Shown in pieces: positions 35,109 to 45,191 of a DNA stretch of 64,000 nt (its first letter is position 1; each line of letters opens with the position of its first letter). The stretch is from an uncultured Phascolarctobacterium sp. (GTDB lineage: Bacteria; Bacillota; Negativicutes; Acidaminococcales; Acidaminococcaceae): assembly GCA_900545535.1 (NCBI GenBank), contig UQZN01000013.1, positions 25,708 to 89,707 of the forward strand, read 5' to 3'. A model generated the notes under the pieces. The model was given only the letters and a program-made list of their open reading frames with translations. It ran no database searches and was not told the origin of the DNA. The position numbers and the translations under genes are program-made.

Positions 35109-36418
35109 CGACATTGAAGATCACACCGGCGAAGCTTGGCGGCAGCGTTTGCGCGCCTTCGTCTAAAAGCATGGGGCACAGGGAAATCATCTGTGCCGGG
35201 TTGTCGGACGGTACCAGTATTGTTGATAATATCAGTATGTCTGCCGATATGGAGGCTACTTTGCGCTGTCTGGAAGCGTTGGGGATCAGCTTTCAGCAAG
35301 TTCCTTCGTCCAGAGCGGACCGCACGGCTTTTGCCATCAGTGGCAGCGGCAGGGTGTGGGCTGCACGCAGTGCTGTTGACTGTGGCGAATCAGGCTCGAC
35401 GCTGCGTTTTATGATACCGTTGGGAGCCTTATGCGGTGCGCCGCTGACCTTTACCGGGCACGGTAAGCTGGTAACACGTCCCTTGCAGGCTTATTATGAT
35501 ATTTTTGACAGGCAGGGCCTGCACTATACAACTGCTGCGAAAGGGTATTTGCCTTTGACGGTCAACGGAGTGCTGCAAAGCGGCGCTTATGAGCTGCCGG
35601 GCAATGTCAGCTCGCAGTTTATCAGCGGGCTGCTGTTTGCACTGCCGCTGCTGGAGGGTGATTCTGTTTTGGAAATCACTTCAGGGCTGGAATCGCAGAG
35701 CTATGTTGATCTGACTTTGTCGTGTCTGGCCAAGTACGGTATTACTATCGAACACGAAAATTATTATAAATATCATATCCGTGGCGGCCAGAGGTATCGC
35801 GGCGGACGCAGCATGGTGGAAGGCGACTGGTCCCAGGCGGCGTTCTGGCTTGTGGCCGGGACGCTGGGCCGACAGATTACCTGTACTGGACTGCATACTG
35901 CTTCATTGCAGGGCGACAGGGTAGTTGCCGGCATCATCAGCCGCATGGGAGGAAAAATAACCTCCGATGCCGAAGGTAATTATACTGCGCTGCCTGCGCC
36001 GACTAAGGGCGTCGTTATCGACGCTGCCGACTGTCCCGATATTATTCCTGTTTTAACGGTGCTGGCGGCTGTCAGTGAAGGTACAACGGAAATAATCAAT
36101 GCCGGGCGGCTGCGCATCAAGGAATGTGACCGTCTGGCAGCAATGACCAGTGAATTGAATAAGCTGGGAGCGGCTGTTACCGAACTGCCTGACGGACTGC
36201 TTATCAAGGGGCGGCCGGAAGGGCTGCGGGGCGGCTGTGTTGACGCCTGGAACGATCACCGCATCGCCATGAGTTTGGCTGTGGCGAGCCTGGTCTGCCG
36301 TGAGGCGGTCGTTATCAGCGGCAGCGAATGTGTTCAAAAATCATATCCTGAATTTTGGCAGGATTTTGCAGCGCTGGGCGGAAATATTGAAACTGTGGGA
36401 ATGGGTGAAGGCATATGA
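35105..36418 (+). CDS. aroA: 3-phosphoshikimate 1-carboxyvinyltransferase (EPSP synthase)
   Basis: 437 residues. Motifs: PSSKSMGHRE (substrate-binding Lys/Ser), CGESGSTLRFMIPL, the catalytic Asp region DCPDIIPVL, RIKECDRLAAM and NDHRIAMSLAV. It links phosphoenolpyruvate to shikimate 3-phosphate. Its stop overlaps the aroC start by four bases. The family class (glyphosate sensitivity) cannot be decided by eye. Confidence 0.96.
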   Translation: MTTLKITPAKLGGSVCAPSSKSMGHREIICAGLSDGTSIVDNISMSADMEATLRCLEALGISFQQVPSSRADRTAFAISGSGRVWAARSAVDCGESGSTLRFMIPLGALCGAPLTFTGHGKLVTRPLQAYYDIFDRQGLHYTTAAKGYLPLTVNGVLQSGAYELPGNVSSQFISGLLFALPLLEGDSVLEITSGLESQSYVDLTLSCLAKYGITIEHENYYKYHIRGGQRYRGGRSMVEGDWSQAAFWLVAGTLGRQITCTGLHTASLQGDRVVAGIISRMGGKITSDAEGNYTALPAPTKGVVIDAADCPDIIPVLTVLAAVSEGTTEIINAGRLRIKECDRLAAMTSELNKLGAAVTELPDGLLIKGRPEGLRGGCVDAWNDHRIAMSLAVASLVCREAVVISGSECVQKSYPEFWQDFAALGGNIETVGMGEGI

Positions 36419-37512
36419 GTGGTGTTTATGGCAGAAAAATAAAAATGACGATTTTCGGCGAATCTCATGGGTCCTCTATTGGTCTTGTAATTGACGGTTT
36501 ACCGCCGGGCCTGGAGCTGGATCTTGCTTTCATCAAACGCGAAATGGAGCGCCGTGCTCCGGGGCGGAACCTGCTTTCGACCCAGCGTCAGGAAAAAGAT
36601 GCTTTTACGATCCAAAGCGGCGTTTTTGAAGGCCGCACAACGGGGACGCCTTTGTGCGCGCTGATCCCCAACAGTGACAGTCATTCTACGGATTACAGTA
36701 TTTTAAAAGATAATATGCGGCCTGGGCATGCTGATTATTCCGGCAGGATCAAGTATAAAGGCTTTAATGATTACCGCGGCGGCGGCCATTTTTCCGGCCG
36801 TCTGACTGCGCCGTTGGTGTTTATGGGCGCTGTTGCCAAACTGGCATTGGCACGGTATGGCATTGTGGTAGGGGCGCATATCAATAATGTGGGTGAGATT
36901 TGTGACAGGAAGTTTGACCCATTGGGCGAAACTGCCGAATTATTGACGAGCCTGCGGCAGAAAGATTTTGCCGTGCTGGACGATGTGCGGGGAGCAGAAA
37001 TGCAGGCGCTGATCATGGAAGCGCGCGAGCGGCAGGATTCTGTTGGCGGCAGTGTGGAGTGCATGGCGCTCAATCTGCCGGCCGGTTTGGGCGAACCCTT
37101 TTTTGATTCGCTGGAAAGCCGTCTGGCGCATGTGCTGTTTTCCATTCCGGCGGTCAAGGGACTGGAGTTTGGGCTGGGCTTTGGTTTTTGCCGCAGTACC
37201 GGTTCACAAGCTAACGATCCGCTGTATTATGACGGCGATTCGGTGCTGACGGAGACTAATAACAACGGCGGTATTTTAGGTGGTATCACCAACGGCATGC
37301 CGGTAGTATTCAAAGTCGGGTTCAAACCGACGCCATCGATCGCTTTGCCGCAGAAAACGATCAATGTGGCTGAGCATACAAACACGGTGCTGGAAATCAA
37401 AGGCCGTCACGATCCCTGCATCGTGCAGCGGGCTGTACCTGTTGTGGAGGGTGTTACGGCCTGGACTGTCTTGGATATGCTGTTGACTGCTGATATTAAC
37501 GGTGAGGTGTAA
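36415..37512 (+). CDS. aroC: Chorismate synthase
   Basis: 365 residues. Signature motifs IFGESHGSSIGLVIDG at the N-terminus, RPGHADYSG, GGHFSGRLTAP and GRHDPCIVQRAVPVVEG near the end. It needs reduced FMN and yields chorismate, the branch point for Phe, Tyr, Trp and folate. It follows aroA with a four-base overlap, and pheA starts 2 bases after its stop. Confidence 0.97.
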   Translation: MSGVYGRKIKMTIFGESHGSSIGLVIDGLPPGLELDLAFIKREMERRAPGRNLLSTQRQEKDAFTIQSGVFEGRTTGTPLCALIPNSDSHSTDYSILKDNMRPGHADYSGRIKYKGFNDYRGGGHFSGRLTAPLVFMGAVAKLALARYGIVVGAHINNVGEICDRKFDPLGETAELLTSLRQKDFAVLDDVRGAEMQALIMEARERQDSVGGSVECMALNLPAGLGEPFFDSLESRLAHVLFSIPAVKGLEFGLGFGFCRSTGSQANDPLYYDGDSVLTETNNNGGILGGITNGMPVVFKVGFKPTPSIALPQKTINVAEHTNTVLEIKGRHDPCIVQRAVPVVEGVTAWTVLDMLLTADINGEV

Positions 37513-37514
37513 GC

Positions 37515-38639
37515 ATGGAAAATTTGGATTTAGAGGCGATCCGCAGCCGTATCGATAAGATCGACGCCCAGCTGATAGCGGCTTTGGAAGAACGGCTGGA
37601 GGCCGTGCTGGAAGTGGCGGCGTATAAAAAGCAGCATGGACTGCCGGTGCTGGATGCAGCGAGGGAAGCGAAGGTTCTGGAAAAGGCCTGCGCGCGTTTG
37701 CAGCATCAGGAGTATGCGCCGGCAGCGGCGGCGATGATGAAGACGATCATGGAGCAAAGCAAGGCTTTGGAGCATGTGCTGCTGGCCGAGTCAAGAGTTT
37801 TGCCGCAGGATCAGGTCATGGAGGTAGGCTGCTTTGGTATGCCTGGTTCTTACAGCCATCAGGCACTGGAAAAATATTTTGCAGGGCAGCATATCAACAG
37901 GCATCATTATGCACTGTTTGAAGATGTCGTACAGGCTGTTAAAAATGGTGAGATCAAATACGGCGTTTTGCCGATCGAAAATTCTTCGACAGGCGGCATT
38001 ACCGAAGTCTATGATCTGCTTCGGCACCATGACTGTTCCATCGTTGGCGAGCAATGCGTAAAGATCGAGCATAACCTGCTGGGTATCCAGGGTGCTAAGC
38101 TGGAAGATATTACGACTGTATATTCGCATCCGCAGGGCTTCGCGCAAAGTAAAGAGTTTTTCCACCAGTATCCGCAGATGGAGCTGGTGCCATATTTCAG
38201 CACTTCTAAAAGTGCCGAAGCAGTGAGGGAAAAGCAGGACAGGCATTTGGCGGCTGTGGCCGGCAAGCAGGCTGCAGAGATGTATGGATTGCAGATCCTG
38301 GCTGCCAATATCAACTATAATTCCAATAATTATACCCGGTTTATCGTGATCGCCAGAGAGGCGGAACAGGCTCCCAATGCCAATAAGATCACGGTGGTAG
38401 TAGCTGTGAAGCATGAGCCGGGTTCACTCTACAGGACTTTAGGACATTTTTATCACAGTGGTTTGAATATGATGAATTTGGAATCACGCCCAATCGAGGG
38501 TAAATCATGGGAATATTTCTTCCATATCGATCTGGTGGGCAATCTGCGTGAGGAAAGAGTACGTCAGGCTTTAGAGCAGCTTTCTGACAGCTGTTCATAT
38601 TGTAAGATTTTAGGCAATTATCCTGCCGACGGCAGATAG
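37515..38639 (+). CDS. pheA: Bifunctional chorismate mutase / prephenate dehydratase
   Basis: 374 residues in three parts: AroQ-type chorismate mutase (about 1-90: LDLEAIRSRIDKIDAQLIAAL cited as AIRSRIDKIDAQLIAAL), prephenate dehydratase (about 105-285: GMPGSYSHQAL, VLPIENSSTGGI, and the TRF motif in NNYTRFIVIA) and a C-terminal ACT domain with LESRPIEGK, the ESRP Phe-binding motif. It makes phenylpyruvate, and Phe feedback is expected. AroE follows after 12 bases. Confidence 0.96.
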   Translation: MENLDLEAIRSRIDKIDAQLIAALEERLEAVLEVAAYKKQHGLPVLDAAREAKVLEKACARLQHQEYAPAAAAMMKTIMEQSKALEHVLLAESRVLPQDQVMEVGCFGMPGSYSHQALEKYFAGQHINRHHYALFEDVVQAVKNGEIKYGVLPIENSSTGGITEVYDLLRHHDCSIVGEQCVKIEHNLLGIQGAKLEDITTVYSHPQGFAQSKEFFHQYPQMELVPYFSTSKSAEAVREKQDRHLAAVAGKQAAEMYGLQILAANINYNSNNYTRFIVIAREAEQAPNANKITVVVAVKHEPGSLYRTLGHFYHSGLNMMNLESRPIEGKSWEYFFHIDLVGNLREERVRQALEQLSDSCSYCKILGNYPADGR

Positions 38640-38651
38640 GAGGCTGGTATT

Positions 38652-39473
38652 ATGGTTCATTTTGGCTTGATTGGAGCGCGTTTGGGGCACAGCCTGTCAC
38701 CGCAGATACATCAGATGATTTTTAAGGAACTGGGTATTGAAGGAACTTATGACCTGCTGGAGATAGCTCCTGAAGAATTATATACGAGCGTGCATGAGCT
38801 GCGTGGTAAATACAGTGGGGTCAATGTCACTATTCCGCACAAGATCAACGTTATGGCGGCTTTGACTACCTTAAGTATGGAAGCGCAGGCGATCGGCGCT
38901 GTCAATACGATCCATTTTTATAATGGTGCGATCCGCGGCTATAATACTGATTATGCAGGTTTTGGACGTCTGCTGGAAAACAATGGCATTGAAGTGCAGG
39001 GAAAAAGCGCGGCTGTGCTGGGTACGGGCGGCGTTTCCAGGGCGGTACTGCAATATCTGATCGATCACGGAGTATCCAAAATATTTTTGGTTTCCCGCAA
39101 CACGCAGCATATCGCCCCATATATGAAAACTCTCTGCAGCAGTGTACCGACGCAATTTGTTAATTATGTGCATTTAGAGCGGTATACAGGCGATTTACTG
39201 ATCAACTGTACGCCTGTGGGCATGTATCCAAAATCTGATGCTGCTCCGGTCGGTTTGGAAACGATCGAGCATTTTGAGACTGCTGTTGATCTGATCTATA
39301 ATCCTGCGAAAACGCTGTTTTTACAGCAGGCGGAACAGCTGGGCAAGAAGGCTGTGAACGGGATGTTTATGCTGGTAGCGCAGGCTGTAGCGGCAGAAGA
39401 GATCTGGCTGCAGAGGGAGATTTCCAATGATGTTATCATCAGGATCGCTGCTGCTATGGAAAAACAGCTATGA
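38652..39473 (+). CDS. aroE: Shikimate dehydrogenase
   Basis: 273 residues. Substrate-binding SLSPQIHQMIF and NVTIPHKINV (catalytic Lys), GAVNTI, YNTDYAGF and the NADP-binding glycine loop LGTGGVSRAVLQYL. It reduces 3-dehydroshikimate to shikimate. AGGAGGCTGGTATT precedes the ATG. Overlaps aroK by 4 bases. No aroD-like gene separate from aroQ is needed: the dehydratase is the last gene of the operon. Confidence 0.96.
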   Translation: MVHFGLIGARLGHSLSPQIHQMIFKELGIEGTYDLLEIAPEELYTSVHELRGKYSGVNVTIPHKINVMAALTTLSMEAQAIGAVNTIHFYNGAIRGYNTDYAGFGRLLENNGIEVQGKSAAVLGTGGVSRAVLQYLIDHGVSKIFLVSRNTQHIAPYMKTLCSSVPTQFVNYVHLERYTGDLLINCTPVGMYPKSDAAPVGLETIEHFETAVDLIYNPAKTLFLQQAEQLGKKAVNGMFMLVAQAVAAEEIWLQREISNDVIIRIAAAMEKQL

Positions 39474-39967
39474 AAAATATTGTTTTGATCGGGATGCCGG
39501 GTTGTGGTAAATCAACTTTGGGTAAACTGCTGGCACAAAAGCTGCAGCGGCCCTTTTATGATGCCGACAGTGTGCTGGAAGAGTGCGAAGGCAGAAGCAT
39601 CAAAGAACTGTTTGCAGTCAGCGAAGAATGCTTTCGCGATGCAGAAACGCGGACAGCAAAGTATCTTTCGGGACTGGACGGTTGTGTGATCGCAGCTGGC
39701 GGCGGCGTGGTCAAACGCGCCGAGAATATAGAGATATTTAAAACCAGCGGGATGATAGTGTTCCTGGACCGTCTGCCTGAAAAAATCGTGCAGGACGTGG
39801 ATACGGCAAGCAGGCCTCTGTTAGCGGCAGGTCGGCAGAGGATTTTTGATTTATATGCTGAAAGGATCGAGCTGTATCGCAGATACCACGATCACAGCGT
39901 CGATAACAACGGTGAGCGGGAGGCGGCACTGCAGGCATTGCTGGAGCTGGTAAGGAGAGAAAGCTGA
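39470..39967 (+). CDS. aroK: Shikimate kinase
   Basis: 165 residues. P-loop GMPGCGKSTLGKLL, shikimate-binding DADSVLE, GGGVVKRAEN and the lid arginine region DTASRPLL. It phosphorylates shikimate with ATP. Start overlaps the aroE stop and the stop overlaps the aroQ start (TGATG). Length and motifs are normal. Confidence 0.95.
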   Translation: MKNIVLIGMPGCGKSTLGKLLAQKLQRPFYDADSVLEECEGRSIKELFAVSEECFRDAETRTAKYLSGLDGCVIAAGGGVVKRAENIEIFKTSGMIVFLDRLPEKIVQDVDTASRPLLAAGRQRIFDLYAERIELYRRYHDHSVDNNGEREAALQALLELVRRES

Positions 39968-40398
39968 TGAAAAAAATTCTGGTTTTGAATGGCCCGAATA
40001 TCAATATGCTGGGTATACGTGAAAAAAATATTTATGGCAAACAGGATTATGCCGCCCTATGCGAATATATCAGGCAGGAAGCGGCGGCGCTGAATGTGGA
40101 AGTAGAGCTGGCTCAAAGTAATTTTGAAGGTGAATTGGTAACGCTGATCCAGCAGGCCTATGGCAAATTTGACGGTATTGTTATCAATCCGGCGGCGCTT
40201 ACGCATTACAGCGTGGCATTGCTGGACGCTATCAAGGCGGTTGCGCTGCCTGCCGTCGAGGTGCATTTGAGCAATATCCACGCCCGGGAAGAGTTCCGGC
40301 ATAAGTCGGTAACGGCGGCCGGCTGTCTGGGTCAGATCTGTGGATTGGGGTTTCAGGGCTATGCTTTAGCATTAAGGGCGCTGGTGGAAAGAATTTAA
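39967..40398 (+). CDS. aroQ: 3-dehydroquinate dehydratase, type II
   Basis: 143 residues. LVLNGPNINMLGIREKNIYG with the catalytic Tyr, QSNFEGELV, NPAALTHYSVALLDAI and VHLSNIHAREEFRHKS are the type II signatures. It dehydrates 3-dehydroquinate. As last gene of the operon it completes a contiguous set of all seven shikimate steps plus the Phe and Tyr branches. Tryptophan genes are absent here. A terminator follows 30 bases later. Confidence 0.97.
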   Translation: MKKILVLNGPNINMLGIREKNIYGKQDYAALCEYIRQEAAALNVEVELAQSNFEGELVTLIQQAYGKFDGIVINPAALTHYSVALLDAIKAVALPAVEVHLSNIHAREEFRHKSVTAAGCLGQICGLGFQGYALALRALVERI

Positions 40399-40427
40399 GC
40401 TGTAAAAACAAAAACAGAGAAAATATG

Positions 40428-40459
40428 TAAAGCACAACATCGTTGTGCTTTATTTTTTG
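40428..40459 (+). terminator. Terminator of the aromatic operon
   Basis: AAAGCACAAC-ATC-GTTGTGCTTT followed by ATTTTTTG. Confidence 0.93.
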
Positions 40460-40634
40460 TTAAGTTGGATATACTTTCGTATATAAACATCAAAAATAGC
40501 TAATAAATAGCGTTTAAGAACTTTACAAAATTAAATTTTATGTTATATAATTTATGCATAGCAAATTTTGCATACCTGATAGTGAAATTTATATGCTAAT
40601 ACGAATATGAAAAAATATACGGGGAGGCTTATTC

Positions 40635-40961
40635 ATGATGATTGATTACTGTTCCATTGGCAAGAGAATAAAATTGACGAGGATCAAACAAGGCGTTCTG
40701 CAAAAAGATCTGGCAGAGAAAATCGGTATTTCCAAACCGCATATGAGTAATATTGAAACTGCTCATACTAAAATCGGTCTGGAAACCCTGGTCGCTATCG
40801 CCAATGCGCTGAATACTTCCGTCGATGAGTTTTTGAGTGATACTGTCAGCAACAGTCAGGTTATTTTTAATGATGATTTGAAGACAGTACTTGAAAAAGC
40901 AGATATGGAAGAATTGAAGGTTATTTGCAAACTGGCACGTGTCATTTTGAAAAAGGATTAA
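40635..40961 (+). CDS. XRE-family transcriptional regulator
   Basis: 108 residues. N-terminal Cro/C1 helix-turn-helix (about 8-65): GKRIKLTRIKQGVLQKDLAEK, given in part as RIKLTRIKQGVLQKDLAEK, then ISKPHMSNIETAHTKIGLETLVAIA in two pieces, ISKPHMSNIE and GLETLVAIANALN. The C-terminal ~40 residues are helical. A stand-alone host regulator with its own AT-rich upstream region (40,460-40,634), which contains a near-palindrome ATACTTTCGTAT near 40,470. The target is unknown. GGGGAGG precedes the ATG. Confidence 0.88.
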   Translation: MMIDYCSIGKRIKLTRIKQGVLQKDLAEKIGISKPHMSNIETAHTKIGLETLVAIANALNTSVDEFLSDTVSNSQVIFNDDLKTVLEKADMEELKVICKLARVILKKD

Positions 40962-40976
40962 GCTGTTGCAATAAAA

Positions 40977-41017
40977 AAGAAGACTGCGAGTTATATGACT
41001 CGCAGTCTTCTTTTTTT
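40977..41017. terminator. Bidirectional terminator between the XRE gene and the RND pump
   Basis: AAGAAGACTGCGAGT and ACTCGCAGTCTTCTT around a short loop, with A-run and T-run on either side. It can serve the XRE gene (plus) and the pump operon (minus). Confidence 0.92.
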
Positions 41018-41020
41018 GAT

Positions 41021-44000
41021 TTATTCAGGTTTGATTTTAAAAACAGCCGCATAGATGACCGGTAAAACGATCAGGGTCAGTAGTGTCGCTGCGGAAAGTC
41101 CGCAGGCAATAGCTACGGCCATGGAATTCCAGAAGGGACTGGCAAACATCGGTATCAGCCCCAGGATCGTTGTCAGCGCCGCCAGGATAATGGGGCGGAA
41201 ACGCACGATAGCCGATTCCAGAACAGCTTCCCAGGGTGATTTGCTGGCCTGCAGATGCAGGTCGATCTGATCTATCAGAACGACAGAATTACGAATGATG
41301 ATGCCTGTCAGGGCCAGGATGCCAAGCTCGGCCATAAAACCCAGCGGCGCGTTGAAGATGATCAGTCCGAGCATGACGCCTGTTATACCAAGCGGTGCCG
41401 TACAGAGGATGATGAACAGCTTGCGGATGTCCTTCAGCTGCAGCATCAAAAGTATCATCATGAGCAGCAGCATTACGGGTACCGGCTCTAAAAGATAGCC
41501 TAGGGTTTTGGCGCTGTCTTCCAGACTGCCGCCGATCTCGATCGTAACTCCAGGGGGCAGGTTTTGCCGCAGCTCGGCCAGGTCATTATAAACCTGCTGC
41601 GTAATGTCGTTGCCGGTCACACCTTCACCGATACCGCCGCAGACGGTGATTGTCGGCAGCAGGTTACGGCGCCAGAGCATACTGTTTTCTGATTCGTAAC
41701 TGAGGCGTGCTACCTGCGACAACGGTACAGCGCCCGCAGAGGTAGGGATCGTTAAGGTTTCCAATTCGGTGACGGTAGCCCGGTCGATGGGCTGCAGACG
41801 AAAGACCATGTCGATAGCCTGGTCACCTTCCAGATACTGCGCTACTGTATAGCCGGAAATTTCGGCCTGCAGGGCAGTGGCAACTTCCTTCCGGCTCAGC
41901 CCCATTTGCCGCAGCTTATCATTATCAATAGTCAGCCTGGCAGCGCCGGCCTGTTCCATCCAGTCGAAGCGGGTCATAGTTACGGCGGGATTTTGGGCCA
42001 TAACTGTACGTACCCGTTGAGCGTAGTCTTTGACGATATTATCGTCAGGCCCAGTTACACGCAGCATGACCGGGTAAGCTGCCGGCGGCCCTAACGGGAT
42101 CGAACGCGAATAACTGACGACGTCGGGCAGGTTGCCTGCTACCAGTTCGCGTATCTGCGGTTCCAGGCGTTTACGGGCGTCGATGTCTTTAGCGACTACT
42201 ACCAGCTGTGCGTAATTGTCGCGCGGCTGGACAGGGTCCATGACCAGAACGAAGCGCGGCGCACTTTTGCCTACATAAGAGCCGATGCTTGCGACGTCGG
42301 GATTATCCTTCAGCATATTGGTAAGCTTGACGGCGGCTGCATCTGTAGCTTTGATGCTGCTGCCTTCAGGCAGGTTAAGTTCCACTAAAAGTTCGGGACG
42401 TACGGAAGCCGGGAAAAATTCCTGCTTGATCAGGGGGATCAGCAGCAGCGAACCGATAAAAACAGCAAGCGTAGTCAGAAGCACTATTTTCTGATGCAGC
42501 ATCGACCAGGAAAGCAGATTGCGGAATTTTTGATAAAAAGCAGTGTTGTAAACATCATTTTCATTGATAAGCTGCTTGGGTTTGATCCAGGCATGACCCA
42601 GGACAGGCGCCACAGTAGCGGAAATGACCCAGGAAAGCAGCAGCGCTGTTGAGATAACTGGAAAAAGTGAAGAAGCAAATTCAGCAGCGCTGGATTTGGC
42701 AAAGAAGATCGGCATAAAGCCGGTGCAGGTGATCAGCGTGCCTGTCAACAGCGGCATGGCGCAGGTTTCAAAGGCGTAGCTGGCGGCTTTGGTGCGTTCC
42801 CAGCCTTCCGACATTTTTACTTCCATCAGTTCGACAACAACGATAGCGTCGTCGACCAGCATGCCCAAAGCGATGATCAGTGCTCCCAAGGAAACCTTCT
42901 GCAGGTCGATGTTCATGGCATACATACCGATAAAGGTACCTAAAAGTACCAGCGGGATACAGACCGAAATAACATAGCCGCAGCGCCGGCCAAGACTGAG
43001 CAGGCTGACTGCCAGAACGATCAGGATAGCTTCCAGCAGGCTGTCAGTAAATTCATCGATCGCATTTTTTACTACCTGCGGCTGGTTGGCGACCTGGCCA
43101 AGCTCAAAGCCGAGCGGCAGTTCCTTCTGGATCTGCTGGACAGCACGGGCAAGATTTTCGCCCAGTTTGATATTGTTGCCGCCATCCTGCATGGAGATGG
43201 CGATACCGACGGCAGGCTGTCCGTTGAAGTACATTTTTGGTTCTGCCGGTTCGGCGTAGCCGCGTTTGATTTCGGCAATATCGCCCAGACGGAAGGTGCG
43301 GCCATTGGCCTGGATAGGAATATTGCTGATATTGTCCAGCGTATCAGGAGAACCGGTCAGACGCAGATAGGTGTTAGTAGTGTCGCTTTCTGCCATGCCG
43401 GCAGGTGTGACCGCCGTCTCCGCCTGAATGGTGGAAGCCAGCGTGCTGACAGGGATGCCAAGCTGTGCCAGTTTGGCATTGGACATCTGGATATAGATTT
43501 TTTCCGGTTGTACGCCTACCAGTTCTACTTTTTTGACATCGGGGATCTGGAAAAATTTATCTTTGATGCTTTCGGCGACGACGCGCATTTCCTCATAAGA
43601 AAAGCTGTCCGAGGTGACTGCATAGATATTGCCGTATACATCGTCGAAACGGTCGTTAAAAAACGGCCCTAAAGCGCCGTCAGGCAGGTCGCTTTTACCG
43701 TCGTTGACGATATTGCGTAATTCCAGCCAGCGCTGCTTGATTTCTTTGACCGGAACGGTATCCTGCAGATAGACGTTGATAACTGCCGTACCCGGACGGG
43801 AATAGCTGGTTATCCGGTCAATATTAGGTACCGTCTGCAGCTGCTTTTCGATCTTATCAGTCAGGTGCTCTTCTACTTCTTTAGCAGTTGCCCCCGGCCA
43901 GGCTGCTGAAACGACCATTTGCTTGATCGTAAAGCTGGGGTCCTCGCTGCGGCCTAAAGAATTATAGGAATAGATGCCCATTACCAGACAGAGAAACATA

Positions 44001-44056
44001 AAAAAGTAAATTATTTGCTTATGTTTGATCGACCAGGCGGCCCAGTTGTTTTTCAT
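41021..44056 (-). CDS. RND-family efflux transporter (AcrB-like)
   Basis: 1011 residues with the RND repeat: one membrane helix near the start, a large periplasmic loop (about 30-330), a helix bundle, a second loop and a second bundle. The proton-relay aspartates are in GMLVDDAIVVVELM (TM4). It exports drugs or other toxic compounds using proton force, as a trimer with a periplasmic adaptor and an outer membrane channel. The adaptor is encoded just upstream with a 4-base overlap. No TolC-type gene is present in the window. This pump implies a diderm envelope. Confidence 0.95.
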   Translation of the reverse strand: MKNNWAAWSIKHKQIIYFFMFLCLVMGIYSYNSLGRSEDPSFTIKQMVVSAAWPGATAKEVEEHLTDKIEKQLQTVPNIDRITSYSRPGTAVINVYLQDTVPVKEIKQRWLELRNIVNDGKSDLPDGALGPFFNDRFDDVYGNIYAVTSDSFSYEEMRVVAESIKDKFFQIPDVKKVELVGVQPEKIYIQMSNAKLAQLGIPVSTLASTIQAETAVTPAGMAESDTTNTYLRLTGSPDTLDNISNIPIQANGRTFRLGDIAEIKRGYAEPAEPKMYFNGQPAVGIAISMQDGGNNIKLGENLARAVQQIQKELPLGFELGQVANQPQVVKNAIDEFTDSLLEAILIVLAVSLLSLGRRCGYVISVCIPLVLLGTFIGMYAMNIDLQKVSLGALIIALGMLVDDAIVVVELMEVKMSEGWERTKAASYAFETCAMPLLTGTLITCTGFMPIFFAKSSAAEFASSLFPVISTALLLSWVISATVAPVLGHAWIKPKQLINENDVYNTAFYQKFRNLLSWSMLHQKIVLLTTLAVFIGSLLLIPLIKQEFFPASVRPELLVELNLPEGSSIKATDAAAVKLTNMLKDNPDVASIGSYVGKSAPRFVLVMDPVQPRDNYAQLVVVAKDIDARKRLEPQIRELVAGNLPDVVSYSRSIPLGPPAAYPVMLRVTGPDDNIVKDYAQRVRTVMAQNPAVTMTRFDWMEQAGAARLTIDNDKLRQMGLSRKEVATALQAEISGYTVAQYLEGDQAIDMVFRLQPIDRATVTELETLTIPTSAGAVPLSQVARLSYESENSMLWRRNLLPTITVCGGIGEGVTGNDITQQVYNDLAELRQNLPPGVTIEIGGSLEDSAKTLGYLLEPVPVMLLLMMILLMLQLKDIRKLFIILCTAPLGITGVMLGLIIFNAPLGFMAELGILALTGIIIRNSVVLIDQIDLHLQASKSPWEAVLESAIVRFRPIILAALTTILGLIPMFASPFWNSMAVAIACGLSAATLLTLIVLPVIYAAVFKIKPE

Positions 44057-45174
44057 TGGCTGCCACCAGCTTCCAGACGGACGCTTTGGTTTTCGGCCAG
44101 TTTATTGACGCCGCCGACAACGACGATGTCGTCCTGCTGCAGCCCGGCAGCGATCCTGACGTTGTTGCCTTCGTAGCCGCCGATGGAGACGTCACGGGTA
44201 TGCACTTTGTCATCAGTTACGAGCCAGACCTGCGGTTTGCCGCCGGTTTGGTAAATGGCGGCGGCCGGCAGCAGGATACTGCTGTCCGTACCGTTTTGCA
44301 GGTGGACTTTAGCGGTCATGCCCAGCTTGACTGCTGCGGGCAGATTAGGTACTGCGACACGAACCTTATAAGTGCGGGTAACATTGTCAGCCATTGGCGC
44401 TATTTCGCGGATATAACCGTCGGCCGAGACATTTTCCAAAGCCCAGAAATCGATGGTAGCTGTTTGGTTGGGATGGATCTTATCCAGATGATTTTCCGGA
44501 ACATAGATCTGCACTTCCTGTTCGCCGCTTTGGACGACGGTCACTACGGGTGTGCCGGCCGCTACCACCTGCCCGACCTCGCCGCTGACATTGGCGACGA
44601 CGCCGTCATGGTCGGCGATGAGCTGCGTATAGGATAACTGATTACTGTTGGCGACCAGCTGTGCCTGTGCCTGACGCAGACTGGAAGCAGCTGCTTCCAT
44701 CTGCGTGTTATATTGTTCCATCATGGCCTTGCTGACGCCGCCGCTGTTGTATAAAGTAGTGTAACGAACGGCATTGTCCCGGGCCAGCTTATAATTGGCT
44801 TCGGCTGCTGTGACAGCGGCCTGGCTGGCTTCAAAGCTTTGTTCAATATCTTTAGGATCGACACGCATCAAAATATCGCCCGTTTTTACGGTATCTCCCA
44901 AATTGACGCTGCGGCTGATGATCTTGCCGGCAACCTGAAAGGCCAGGTTGCTTTCGTAACGGCCGCGCACTTCGCCGGGATAAGTAGATGTATTATCGAC
45001 GGTTTCTTTGCCGACAGTTACGGTACGTACATAAGGCACGTCTTTAACTATATCAGGCCGGGCCAGAATATTGCTGACTATGTGATACAGCAGCAATAAG
45101 ACTGCAGCGGCGGCCAGAAGGTACAGATATTGCTTTTTGATCGGCAGCTTGTTGAAAGTTTCTTTAATCGACAT
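44053..45174 (-). CDS. RND efflux periplasmic adaptor (membrane fusion protein)
   Basis: 373 residues. N-terminal membrane anchor (about 15-35: YLYLLAAAAVLLLLYHIV), lipoyl half-motifs (NLAFQVAGKIISRSVNLGD and ADHDGVVANVSGEVGQVV), an alpha-hairpin in between (SQAAVTAAEANYKLARDNAV) and beta-barrel domains after. It bridges the inner-membrane pump and an outer-membrane channel. Its stop overlaps the pump start. It lies 17 bases after the TetR gene, so all three form one autoregulated operon. Confidence 0.94.
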   Translation of the reverse strand: MSIKETFNKLPIKKQYLYLLAAAAVLLLLYHIVSNILARPDIVKDVPYVRTVTVGKETVDNTSTYPGEVRGRYESNLAFQVAGKIISRSVNLGDTVKTGDILMRVDPKDIEQSFEASQAAVTAAEANYKLARDNAVRYTTLYNSGGVSKAMMEQYNTQMEAAASSLRQAQAQLVANSNQLSYTQLIADHDGVVANVSGEVGQVVAAGTPVVTVVQSGEQEVQIYVPENHLDKIHPNQTATIDFWALENVSADGYIREIAPMADNVTRTYKVRVAVPNLPAAVKLGMTAKVHLQNGTDSSILLPAAAIYQTGGKPQVWLVTDDKVHTRDVSIGGYEGNNVRIAAGLQQDDIVVVGGVNKLAENQSVRLEAGGSQ

Positions 45175-45191
45175 ATTGGTATCCTCCTGAA